Positions 18,200-26,847 of a DNA stretch of 64,000 nucleotides are shown here, in pieces. The notes below the pieces were generated by a model that was not told where the DNA came from, made no database searches, and saw nothing but the letters and a program-made list of their open reading frames with translations. Position 1 is the first letter of the stretch. Each line of letters opens with the position of its first letter. Position numbers and translations under genes: made by a program. The stretch covers positions 62,001 to 126,000 of the forward strand of contig NZ_KI912148.1 in NCBI RefSeq assembly GCF_000517105.1, given 5' to 3'. The stretch is from Fischerella sp. PCC 9605 (GTDB lineage Bacteria; Cyanobacteriota; Cyanobacteriia; Cyanobacteriales; Nostocaceae).

Positions 18200-20626
18200 A
18201 TGCGATCGCTCTTTTTTATCACCTTAACCATAACAACTTTAAGCAGTCTTGCACCTCTTTCTACTGCTACAGCACAAATCACACCAGACAACAGTCTTGG
18301 TGCCGAAAGTTCTGTTGTCACTGGCGATGTCATCAATGATATTCCCAGCGATCGCATAGAAGGTGGTGCTACTCGTGGCTCGAATTTATTCCACAGTTTC
18401 CAAGAATTCAATGTCGGTGAAGGCAGAGGAGCTTATTTTTCCAATCCGGCCGGGATTGCTAACATTCTCACTCGTGTCACAGGCGCTAATCTCTCAAACA
18501 TCCTCGGTACACTCGGTGTTATAGATAGCAATGGTGTTGTAGGCAAAGCAAATCTCTTCCTAATTAATCCAAACGGGATTTTCTTTGGACAAAAAGCCCG
18601 TTTGAATTTGGGCGGTTCATTTTTGGCAACTACAGCCGACAGTCTGGTATTTGACAATAATTTTGAATTTAGCGCTACTAACCCACAAGCACCACCACAG
18701 TTAACTATAAATATTCCCATTGGCTTGCGATTTCGGGATAAGCCAGGAGCAATTAGCGTTCAAGGGCCGGGTAACAATCTCCAGTTCGATCCTGAATTTT
18801 TAGAGTTTAAAGAAGGTCCAACCCCTGAAGACCTGGCAGTGCAACCCGGTAAAACACTTGCCCTTGTGGGGGGTAACGTGACGCTGGAAGGGGGAAATCT
18901 AATTGCAGACGGTGGCAGGATTGAAGTTGGTAGTGTCGGTAGTTCCAGTTTAGTGAGTATCACTCCCGTAGCCAAAGGCTGGCAGTTGGGATACGCAGGT
19001 GTTCCTTCCTTCCAAGATATCTCCCTATCCAAAAAGGCATCAATAGATACCAGTAGCGACGCTGCTGCTGGAGAGATCCAAGTACGGGGCAGAAATATTA
19101 AAGTTACAGATGGTTCTGCTATTTTTGCTTTTACAGGTTCGCAACCAGGAGGAACCCTCAGTATCAATGCTTCTGATACGTTGGAAGTAACAGGAATCTC
19201 AACCAATAATTCAGTTCCCAGTACTATATATAGTGCCGTCTACCCAAATGGCACGGGTAGTGGTAGTGATTTAATTATCCAAACTGGGCGGTTAATCGCT
19301 CAGGGTGGATCGCAGACAGGTGCTGATACGTTTGGTGTAGGTAGTGCAGGTAACGTAATAATTAATGCGTCTGAATCTGTAGAAATCAAAGGCGATGTAG
19401 TAATAACAGGCATATCCTCAGAAGGTGAGGTTAAAGATTTTACTGTTCCCACCGCTATAGGTACTATTTTGCAGGCAGACAGCACGGGTTCAGGTGCCCA
19501 ATTAACTCTAGAAACACAACAATTGAAGATTGAAGATGGGGGAGCGTTAATCACTGGCACATTAGGCGAGGGAGAAGCAGCCACTTTAAAAGTGAAAGCT
19601 TCCGAGTCAACGGAACTGATTGGAGAAGGCAGTGCCATATCTAGTTTAACTGATATCTCTTCAGGTGATGGCGGCACTATCATTCTAGAAACTCCACGAT
19701 TATTAATTCGTGATGGGGCTGAAATAACTGTGAGCGGTAAAGGTGATGGAGATGCTGGCGAACTCCGAGTTACATCTCGCTCTATCCGCTTGGAAAATGG
19801 TTTGGTGCTGGAGAATGGCTTGAAGAAGAGAAAAGGCATCGCAGCCACAGCCAACTCAGGAAATGGCGGTGATATCTACTTGGATGTGCAAGATTACTTG
19901 CTCATGGGTGGAGAAAGCATTATCTCTGCCTCCGCAGTAGATGGTAATGGTGGCAATATTTTTATCAACAATCTCACGAATTACCGAGGTTTTATAATTG
20001 CCAGACCCTCGCAAAACAGCGATATCACAGCTAATGCTGGCACGGGTCAGGGAGGCAGGGTGGATATCAAATCTAATGGTATTTTTGGGCTAGTGCCACG
20101 CAGTCGACAAGACCTTGAACGACTTTTGAATACGACCAATCCCGATGAATTAGATCCAATAAATCTACTTACCAATGACATCACTGCCATTTCCCAACAA
20201 AATCCATCTTTGAGCGGTACTGTTACAATCAACACCCCAGATGTTGACCCCAGCCAAGGATTAACAGAATTACCGGAGAATGTCGCAGACCCAACAGAGC
20301 AAATCGCTCAAAACCCCTGTCAAATAGGGGTTGGTAGTGAATTTACTATCACCGGACGTGGCGGTTTGCCTGCTAATCCCAATCAAAACCTCAGCCATAA
20401 CAACGCTCGTGTTGACTTAGTAGAACCTGCTACCAGTACAAGCAGTTCCCAAAGTGCAACTATTAATCAGCCGATCGCTTCTACAACTGCCAAACGGATT
20501 GTTCCTGCTCAAGGATGGGTGTTGAACAACAAAGGCGAGGTAGTGCTTGTTGCCTACGATCCCACTGCTACCAATCTGACTCAACGCAGTTTGGGAAAAA
20601 TAGCTGCTTGCCCTGCCCCTTTTTAA
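18200..20626 (+). CDS. TpsA4: two-partner secretion exoprotein (shortest)
   Basis: 808 residues. It starts at an ATG fused to a HIP1 octamer (ATGCGATCGC gives MRS), with signal cleavage after ATA-Q at residue 25/26. The TPS domain is as in TpsA5/6, with an insertion (VIDSNGVVGKAN). The passenger is short and includes a distinct stretch, VAKGWQLGYAGVPSFQD, followed by beta-helical units. Pre-terminal and C-terminal parts are as in TpsA2/3 (NLTNYRGFIIARP, LLNTTNPDELDP, CPAPF). The 67-base gap to TpsA3 and the first 270 or so bases are almost repeated in the next two genes, pointing to tandem duplication. Confidence 0.9.
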   Translation: MRSLFFITLTITTLSSLAPLSTATAQITPDNSLGAESSVVTGDVINDIPSDRIEGGATRGSNLFHSFQEFNVGEGRGAYFSNPAGIANILTRVTGANLSNILGTLGVIDSNGVVGKANLFLINPNGIFFGQKARLNLGGSFLATTADSLVFDNNFEFSATNPQAPPQLTINIPIGLRFRDKPGAISVQGPGNNLQFDPEFLEFKEGPTPEDLAVQPGKTLALVGGNVTLEGGNLIADGGRIEVGSVGSSSLVSITPVAKGWQLGYAGVPSFQDISLSKKASIDTSSDAAAGEIQVRGRNIKVTDGSAIFAFTGSQPGGTLSINASDTLEVTGISTNNSVPSTIYSAVYPNGTGSGSDLIIQTGRLIAQGGSQTGADTFGVGSAGNVIINASESVEIKGDVVITGISSEGEVKDFTVPTAIGTILQADSTGSGAQLTLETQQLKIEDGGALITGTLGEGEAATLKVKASESTELIGEGSAISSLTDISSGDGGTIILETPRLLIRDGAEITVSGKGDGDAGELRVTSRSIRLENGLVLENGLKKRKGIAATANSGNGGDIYLDVQDYLLMGGESIISASAVDGNGGNIFINNLTNYRGFIIARPSQNSDITANAGTGQGGRVDIKSNGIFGLVPRSRQDLERLLNTTNPDELDPINLLTNDITAISQQNPSLSGTVTINTPDVDPSQGLTELPENVADPTEQIAQNPCQIGVGSEFTITGRGGLPANPNQNLSHNNARVDLVEPATSTSSSQSATINQPIASTTAKRIVPAQGWVLNNKGEVVLVAYDPTATNLTQRSLGKIAACPAPF

Positions 20627-20701
20627 AAGTTATAAATTTTCCAATTTCAGGAGGTGTTTAATCAAAAACAGAGGAACAGGGTACTACTGTATATCAATCA
20701 T

Positions 20702-23700
20702 ATGCGATCGCTCTTTTTTATCACCTTAACCATAACAACTTTAAGCAGTCTTGCACCTCTTTCTACTGCTACAGCACAAATCACACCAGACAACAGTCTT
20801 GGTGCCGAAAGTTCTGTTGTCACTGGCGATGTCATCAATGATATTCCCAGCGATCGCATAGAAGGTGGTGCGATTCGCAACTCAAATCTTTTTCACAGTT
20901 TTCAGGAATTCAATGTTGGTGAAAATAGAGGAGCTTATTTTTCCAATCCGGCTGGCATTACTAACATTCTCACTCGCGTCACAGGCGCTAATCCTTCTAA
21001 CATTCTCGGTAGACTCGGTGTCTTAGGTGACGCCAATCTGTTCTTGATTAATCCCAAAGGAATTTTCTTCGGGCCAAATGCCCGTTTAGATTTGAAAGGT
21101 TCATTTTTAGCGAGTACAGCCGATAGTCTCGTATTTGATAACAATTTTGAATTTAGCGCCACCAACCCACAAACACCGCCACTTTTAACCGTAAATATTC
21201 CCATTGGCTTGCGATTTCGGGATAATCCGGGGAGTATTACCATCGGGGATAATCAGGAAAATCCAACACCTGAATCGCCTACTCTTCTTGAAGTTCAGCC
21301 ACAAAAAACTTTGGCGCTAGTAGGCGGTGAGATTAACTTAAATGGTCAGAGACTAAGAGCACCTGGAGGACGAATTGAGTTAGGAGGATTACAAGCTGCG
21401 GGAACAGTGGGAATAAATAATGATGGCAGTTTAAGTTTTCCCGATGGAGTGGAACGAGCAGATGTATCTATTAATGCATCGGAAGTGGATGTTACCAGTG
21501 GAGGGGGAGGAAGTATTGCGATTAATGCTGGGAATATCAATATCCTCGGTGGTAGTGACATTTGTGCTGGGATTGGCGCAGATGGGGCTTGTGGCGGACT
21601 AGCATCAGATTTTGGTTCTGTGGGAAGTCAAGCAGGAGACATCACGCTGAATGCTTTGGAAAATATCACGATCGCCGATCCATTCAGCGATATTAACAAT
21701 CGGGTGAATGCTAATGCAGTTGGTAACGGTGGCAACATCAATATCCAGGCTAGATCATTGTCTTTAACAAATGGTGGAAGAATAAGTTCCAGCACCTTTG
21801 GACAGGGAAATGCAGGCACAGTAAATATAAATACTAGTGATACTGTCTCCTTGGATGGTGGAAATAGCGGAAGTTTTATATCCAATAATGTAGGGCGTGG
21901 TGCTGTTGGTAACAGTGGGGAGATAAATATCACAACAGGTTCACTATTTGTCACCAATGGTGGTCAAATACAATCCGGTATAAATGGAGGAGGAGAGGGA
22001 AATTCAGGAAAAGTAAAAATTGTAACTCGTGATACTGCTTCTTTTGATGGACGCAGACAGGGCAGATTTCCTAGCGGTATCTTCACTGATGTAGAAGAAA
22101 ATGGTAAGGGAAATACTGCCGGTATTGATATCAGCACAGGCTCTCTTTTCATTACTAATCGCGCTCAATTAGTTAGCACTACTCAAGGAAGAGGAAATCC
22201 AGGAAATATCGTTATAAACGCTCAAGACCAAGTTTCTTTAATAAACTCCATTATTATTAGCGAAGTCACCGAGAAAACTGGTGTGGGCAATGGGGGGGAC
22301 ATAAAAATAACGACTGGTTCTCTGATACTTAACGATGCTTCAGCATTACTTGCGGATTCAGAGAATATAGGGAACGCAGGCAATATTATTATTGATGCTC
22401 GTGACTCTGTAATTCTTGAAGGTCAAGGCCCTAGCGCTGGTGATATTAATCTGACTGTTCCCAGTCAAATTAGTACCACTGTCGAGAGCATAGAATCTAC
22501 AACTACGGGCGAGGGAGGTAATATTAGTATCTCCACAGGATTGCTCTCCATTAAAGATCGAGGATTTATAACTTCCTTTACCGAAGGAAAGGGAAATGCA
22601 GGTGATATAACCATTAATGCCCGTGATATTCAACTCAACGACAATAGCATCTTGAATAGTGGTGTGAGAGCAGGAGGTGAAGGAAAAGGCGGTGACATTA
22701 ATATCAGGACTAATTCACTTTCTTTAAGAAATGGCTCTCAGATTAATTCTTTGATTTTTGGGCAAACAAGAGATAATCGGGGGAATATCATTCCTGCTGG
22801 TCGGGGAGAAGCTGGAAACATTACAATTAATGCTTCTGATCGCATCATCCTTTCTGGAGTTAGTGCTAATGGTTCTTCCAGTGGATTATTTGCTCTCACA
22901 CAAACAGGAACATCAGGTTCAGCAGGAGATATTTCTGTTCAAACTGATAACCTGAGAATTACAGACGGTGCAGTTATCAATGCTACTACTTCCAATGCTA
23001 GTGATGGCGGCAATATTTTCATTAATGCGAGAAACTTTGAAGCACTCAATGGTGGACGAGTAGTTACAGCAACTCGCAGTACTGGTAACGCTGGGACAAT
23101 AACATTTAAAGTTACAGAAGATATGACTATTTCTGGCTTTAATGGGGAATTTGCCAGCGGTATCTTTGCCAACACATTTGAAGGTTCCACAGGAAAAGGC
23201 GGTAGCATTTTCATCGACCCCAAACAAGTCACAATCAAAGATGCTGGAACTGTCACAGCAACCAGTGCTGGTACGGGAGAGGCTGGTAATATAACGCTTG
23301 AAGCTGATAATCTTACCCTGGATAGGGGAACAATCACTGCTGAAAGCGGTAGGGCCGCAGGCGGTAATATAAAATTAGATATTAAAGATTTATTGTTACT
23401 GCGTCGTAACAGTCAAATATCTGCCACTGCTGGCAGAGAGCAAGGTGGCGGCGATGGCGGCAATGTCAATATTAACACTGGCTTTCTCGTAGCTTTCCCC
23501 AAGGAAAATAGCGATATCACAGCAAACGCATTTACTGGTAGTGGGGGTAGAGTCGATATCCAAGCAGAGGCTATCTTTGGCATTGAACCACGCGATCGCC
23601 CTACATCATTGAGTGATATTACCGCTAGTTCGGAATTCGGTATATCTGGTACTGTCACCCTCAACACCCCAGATATTGACCCCAGCCAAGGATTAACAGA

Positions 23701-24058
23701 ATTACCAGAGAATGTTACAGATCCGAGCGATCGCATTGCCGAAAATCCTTGCCAAAAAGGGGTTGGTAGTGAATTTATCATTACTGGACGTGGCGGTTTG
23801 CCAAGTAGTCCCAATCAAATTCTCAGCAATGACAACATTCTCGTTGATTTGGTAGAGCCTACCACCAGTACAAGCAGTTCCCAAGGTGCAAATATTAACC
23901 TCAGCATAACTAGTCCTAGTGCCAAACGGATTGTCCCTGCACAAGGATGGGTGTTGAACAACAAAGATGAGGTAGTGCTTGTTGCCTACGATCCCACTGC
24001 TACTAATCTGACGCAACGCAGTTTAGGAAAAACCGCTGCTTGCCTTGCCCCTTTTTAA
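20702..24058 (+). CDS. TpsA5: two-partner secretion exoprotein
   Basis: About 1118 residues from the ATG at 20702, the same MRSLFFITL start as TpsA4; an upstream GTG at 20654 stays in frame by chance and is less likely, since the equivalent position is out of frame before TpsA6. The TPS domain keeps NLFHSFQEFNVGENRG and LINPKGIFFGPNA. The passenger has an unusual Cys pair (ILGGSDICAGIGADGACGG). The pre-terminal part is of the TpsA1 type (LVAFPKENSDITANAF, FGIEPRDRP). The C-terminal module reads CLAPF where all other intact copies read CPAPF. The 75-base gap to TpsA4 carries the repeated leader with CAGGAGGTGTTTAAT. Confidence 0.9.
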   Translation: MRSLFFITLTITTLSSLAPLSTATAQITPDNSLGAESSVVTGDVINDIPSDRIEGGAIRNSNLFHSFQEFNVGENRGAYFSNPAGITNILTRVTGANPSNILGRLGVLGDANLFLINPKGIFFGPNARLDLKGSFLASTADSLVFDNNFEFSATNPQTPPLLTVNIPIGLRFRDNPGSITIGDNQENPTPESPTLLEVQPQKTLALVGGEINLNGQRLRAPGGRIELGGLQAAGTVGINNDGSLSFPDGVERADVSINASEVDVTSGGGGSIAINAGNINILGGSDICAGIGADGACGGLASDFGSVGSQAGDITLNALENITIADPFSDINNRVNANAVGNGGNINIQARSLSLTNGGRISSSTFGQGNAGTVNINTSDTVSLDGGNSGSFISNNVGRGAVGNSGEINITTGSLFVTNGGQIQSGINGGGEGNSGKVKIVTRDTASFDGRRQGRFPSGIFTDVEENGKGNTAGIDISTGSLFITNRAQLVSTTQGRGNPGNIVINAQDQVSLINSIIISEVTEKTGVGNGGDIKITTGSLILNDASALLADSENIGNAGNIIIDARDSVILEGQGPSAGDINLTVPSQISTTVESIESTTTGEGGNISISTGLLSIKDRGFITSFTEGKGNAGDITINARDIQLNDNSILNSGVRAGGEGKGGDINIRTNSLSLRNGSQINSLIFGQTRDNRGNIIPAGRGEAGNITINASDRIILSGVSANGSSSGLFALTQTGTSGSAGDISVQTDNLRITDGAVINATTSNASDGGNIFINARNFEALNGGRVVTATRSTGNAGTITFKVTEDMTISGFNGEFASGIFANTFEGSTGKGGSIFIDPKQVTIKDAGTVTATSAGTGEAGNITLEADNLTLDRGTITAESGRAAGGNIKLDIKDLLLLRRNSQISATAGREQGGGDGGNVNINTGFLVAFPKENSDITANAFTGSGGRVDIQAEAIFGIEPRDRPTSLSDITASSEFGISGTVTLNTPDIDPSQGLTELPENVTDPSDRIAENPCQKGVGSEFIITGRGGLPSSPNQILSNDNILVDLVEPTTSTSSSQGANINLSITSPSAKRIVPAQGWVLNNKDEVVLVAYDPTATNLTQRSLGKTAACLAPF

Positions 24059-24135
24059 AAGTTATAAATTTTCCAATTTCAGGAGGTGTTTAATAAAAAA
24101 CAGAGAAAAACAGGGTATTACTGTACATCAATCAT

Positions 24136-26820
24136 ATGCGATCGCTGTTTTATATCTCCTTAACCATAGCAACTTTAAGCAGTCTTGCACCTCTTTCTAC
24201 TGCAAGGGCGCAAATCACGCCAGACAACAGTCTTGGTGCCGAAAGTTCTGTTGTCACTGGTGATGTCATTAATGATATTCCCAGCGATCGCATCTCAGGC
24301 GGCGCTACTCGTGGCTTGAATCTATTCCACAGTTTCCAAGAATTCAATGTCGGTGAAAATAGAGGAGCTTATTTTTCCAATCCTAATGGGATTGCGAATA
24401 TTCTCACACGAGTCACAGGTGGTAATCCCTCAAATATTCTCGGTACACTCGGTGTCTTAGGTAACGCAAATCTCTTCTTAATCAATCCAAAAGGGATTTA
24501 CTTTGGATCAAATGCCCGATTGAATCTCGGTGGTTCATTTTTTGCAACTACAGCTGACAGTCTTGTCTTTGACAATAATTTTGAGTTTAGTGCCACTAAT
24601 CCGCAAGCACCGCCACTGTTAACCGTGAATATTCCCATTGGTTTGCGATTTCGGGATATTCCTGGAAGTATTATCAACAATGCCAATTCTTTTGGTCTTG
24701 GGGTGCAGCCAGGAAAATCCTTAGCACTAGTGGGCGGTGACGTTAATTTCAACAGTGGGTTAGTAGTAGCACCAGGAGGACGAGTTGAGTTGGGAGGATT
24801 GGCACAAGCCGGAACAGTTAGGTTAAATGCAGATGGCAGCTTGAGTGTTCCTCAGGAAGTAACAAGAGCAAACGTATTGCTTACTAATGGCGCTATTGTT
24901 GATGTAACTGGTGGAGAAGGGGGCAATATTGCTATTAATGCTCGAAATCTAGAGCTTTCAGGAAGTTATCTTGTTGCTGGTATTGGAACGGGTTTTGGAG
25001 CACCAAGCACTCAAGCAGGTGACATTGTAATTAATGCAACAGAAAATGTGACACTCAAGGGAGAAGGTAACTCCTCCAGTTTTATTGTCTCTGATGCAAT
25101 TGAAGAAGGAGATGCAGGCAGTATCAATATTCTAACAAGGTCGCTGTTTGTGATTGATGGATCTCGAATAGCTTCTAGAATCTTTGGACGGGGGAATGCA
25201 GGTAGTATCAATATTAATGCCCAAGATACAGTTAGCTTTAGTGGAGTGGGAGCAAATGGAGCCAGTGGTGTCTTCAGCAGCGTGCAGCCTACAGGCGTGG
25301 GCAATGGAGGCGATATAACAATTACGACTAATTCACTTTCCTTCATCAATGGTGCTTTCCTGTTCGCTGGTACCTTTGGGCAGGGAAATGCAGGGAATAT
25401 AAATTTTTATGCCCGTGATGTAGTCTCCTTTGATGGGTCAGGAAACACAGGATTTCCTAGTGGAGCCACCAGCATAGTGGGAGAAGGAGCCATCGGCAAA
25501 GGAGGTAACATCAATTTCACAGCAGGTTCACTCTTTCTAACCAACGGTGCTCAAGTTAGCGCTGCTACCTACGGACTGGGGGATGCGGGGAATGTAAATC
25601 TGACTGCTCTCAAAGTCTCCTTTGATGGGTTGGCGAGCAGTGGATTTGCCAGTGGTGTCTTCAGCAGTGTGGAAGAAGCAGGCAGAGGCAATGGTGGTAA
25701 CGTTAATCTTACAGCTAGTTCAATATCCCTAACCAACGGCGCTCAAATTAGTGCTGCTACCTATGGACAGGGAGATGCGGGGAATATAAATCTGACTGCT
25801 CTCAAAGTCTCCTTTGATGGGTTGGCGAGCAGTGGATTTGCCAGTGGTGTCTTCAGCAGTGTGGAAGAAGCAGGCAGAGGCAATGGTGGTAACGTTAATC
25901 TTACAGCTAGTTCAATATCCCTAACCAACGGCGCTCAAATTAGTGCTGCTACCCTAGGAAAGGGAAATGGTGGAAACCTCAGAGTTTTAGCTAGACAATT
26001 TGATGTCCAAAATCAGGCAGAAGCAACGGTAAGTAGTAGAGAAGACGGAAATGCAGGTAATATCCAGGTAAGAGCTTCTGAGATCAATCTGTACGATCAA
26101 GGGAAACTTACGGCAGAATCTGCCTCCGGTAAAGGTGGAAACATTAGTCTACAAACGGACAACTTGCTACGCTTACGCCGTAACAGCCTAATATCGGCAA
26201 TTAGTGGTACTCCTGGAAGCGTTGGACAGGACGGTAATATCAATATTAATACTCCATTCTTAGTCGCTTTCCCCTCAGAAAATAGTGACATTGTTGCAAC
26301 AGGCTTTGGACGTAGTGTTGGCAGTAATGTGCAAGTTAATGCACAAGGAATCTTTGGCATTCAGTTTCGGGATCAACTTACTCCACAGAGTGATATTGTT
26401 GCATCTGGAAAAGTAACGCTAATTACACCCGAAATAGATCCCAGTAAAGGATTAGTGGAATTCCCTGAGACTGTAACAGATCCGAGCGATCGCATTGCCG
26501 AAAATCCTTGTCAACGAGGTATCAGTAGTACCTTCGTTATCACTGGACGTGGCGGTTTACCAACTAGTCCCAATCAAAGTTTGAAAACTGACAATGTTCG
26601 CGTTGATTTGGTAGAGCCTACCACCAGTACAAGCAATTCCCAAAGTGCAACAATCAACCAACCGATAACTTATACTACTTCCAAACAAATTATCCCCGCT
26701 CAAGGATGGGTGTTGAACAAAAAAGGTGAGGTAGTGCTTGTTGCCTATGACCCCACTGCTACCAATCTGACTCAACGCGCTTCTTCCAGAAAAAATGCAG
26801 TTTGCCCTGCACCTTTTTGA
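24136..26820 (+). CDS. TpsA6: two-partner secretion exoprotein with recent internal duplication
   Basis: 894 residues starting MRSLFYISL at ATGCGATCGC, with a signal ending ARA-Q. It has the TPS domain of the TpsA4/5 type, and the passenger includes a 192-base in-frame tandem duplication (25561-25944). The pre-terminal part is of the TpsA1/5 type (LVAFPSENSDIVATGF, FGIQFRDQLTPQSD). The C-terminal module is slightly divergent (ENPCQRGISS, CPAPF). It is last of the exoprotein genes, 27 bases before the CHAT gene, which has its own good ribosome binding site. Confidence 0.9.
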   Translation: MRSLFYISLTIATLSSLAPLSTARAQITPDNSLGAESSVVTGDVINDIPSDRISGGATRGLNLFHSFQEFNVGENRGAYFSNPNGIANILTRVTGGNPSNILGTLGVLGNANLFLINPKGIYFGSNARLNLGGSFFATTADSLVFDNNFEFSATNPQAPPLLTVNIPIGLRFRDIPGSIINNANSFGLGVQPGKSLALVGGDVNFNSGLVVAPGGRVELGGLAQAGTVRLNADGSLSVPQEVTRANVLLTNGAIVDVTGGEGGNIAINARNLELSGSYLVAGIGTGFGAPSTQAGDIVINATENVTLKGEGNSSSFIVSDAIEEGDAGSINILTRSLFVIDGSRIASRIFGRGNAGSININAQDTVSFSGVGANGASGVFSSVQPTGVGNGGDITITTNSLSFINGAFLFAGTFGQGNAGNINFYARDVVSFDGSGNTGFPSGATSIVGEGAIGKGGNINFTAGSLFLTNGAQVSAATYGLGDAGNVNLTALKVSFDGLASSGFASGVFSSVEEAGRGNGGNVNLTASSISLTNGAQISAATYGQGDAGNINLTALKVSFDGLASSGFASGVFSSVEEAGRGNGGNVNLTASSISLTNGAQISAATLGKGNGGNLRVLARQFDVQNQAEATVSSREDGNAGNIQVRASEINLYDQGKLTAESASGKGGNISLQTDNLLRLRRNSLISAISGTPGSVGQDGNININTPFLVAFPSENSDIVATGFGRSVGSNVQVNAQGIFGIQFRDQLTPQSDIVASGKVTLITPEIDPSKGLVEFPETVTDPSDRIAENPCQRGISSTFVITGRGGLPTSPNQSLKTDNVRVDLVEPTTSTSNSQSATINQPITYTTSKQIIPAQGWVLNKKGEVVLVAYDPTATNLTQRASSRKNAVCPAPF
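25561..25944 (+). repeat. 192-bp in-frame tandem duplication in tpsA6
   Basis: Copy one is 25561-25752 and copy two 25753-25944. Bases 25595-25761 recur without change at 25787-25953, 167 identical bases. The unit encodes 64 residues including LTALKVSFDGLASSG and VFSSVEEAGRGNGG. The identity implies a very recent event or ongoing slippage. Confidence 0.93.
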
Positions 26821-26847
26821 TATTTTTTGATTATTGAGGAGTATAGT

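Noticed and set aside
20654-20701. GTG at 20654 as the start of TpsA5
   Set aside because: It belongs to the duplicated leader. Before TpsA6 the same leader is out of frame, and starting at the ATG gives a normal signal peptide.
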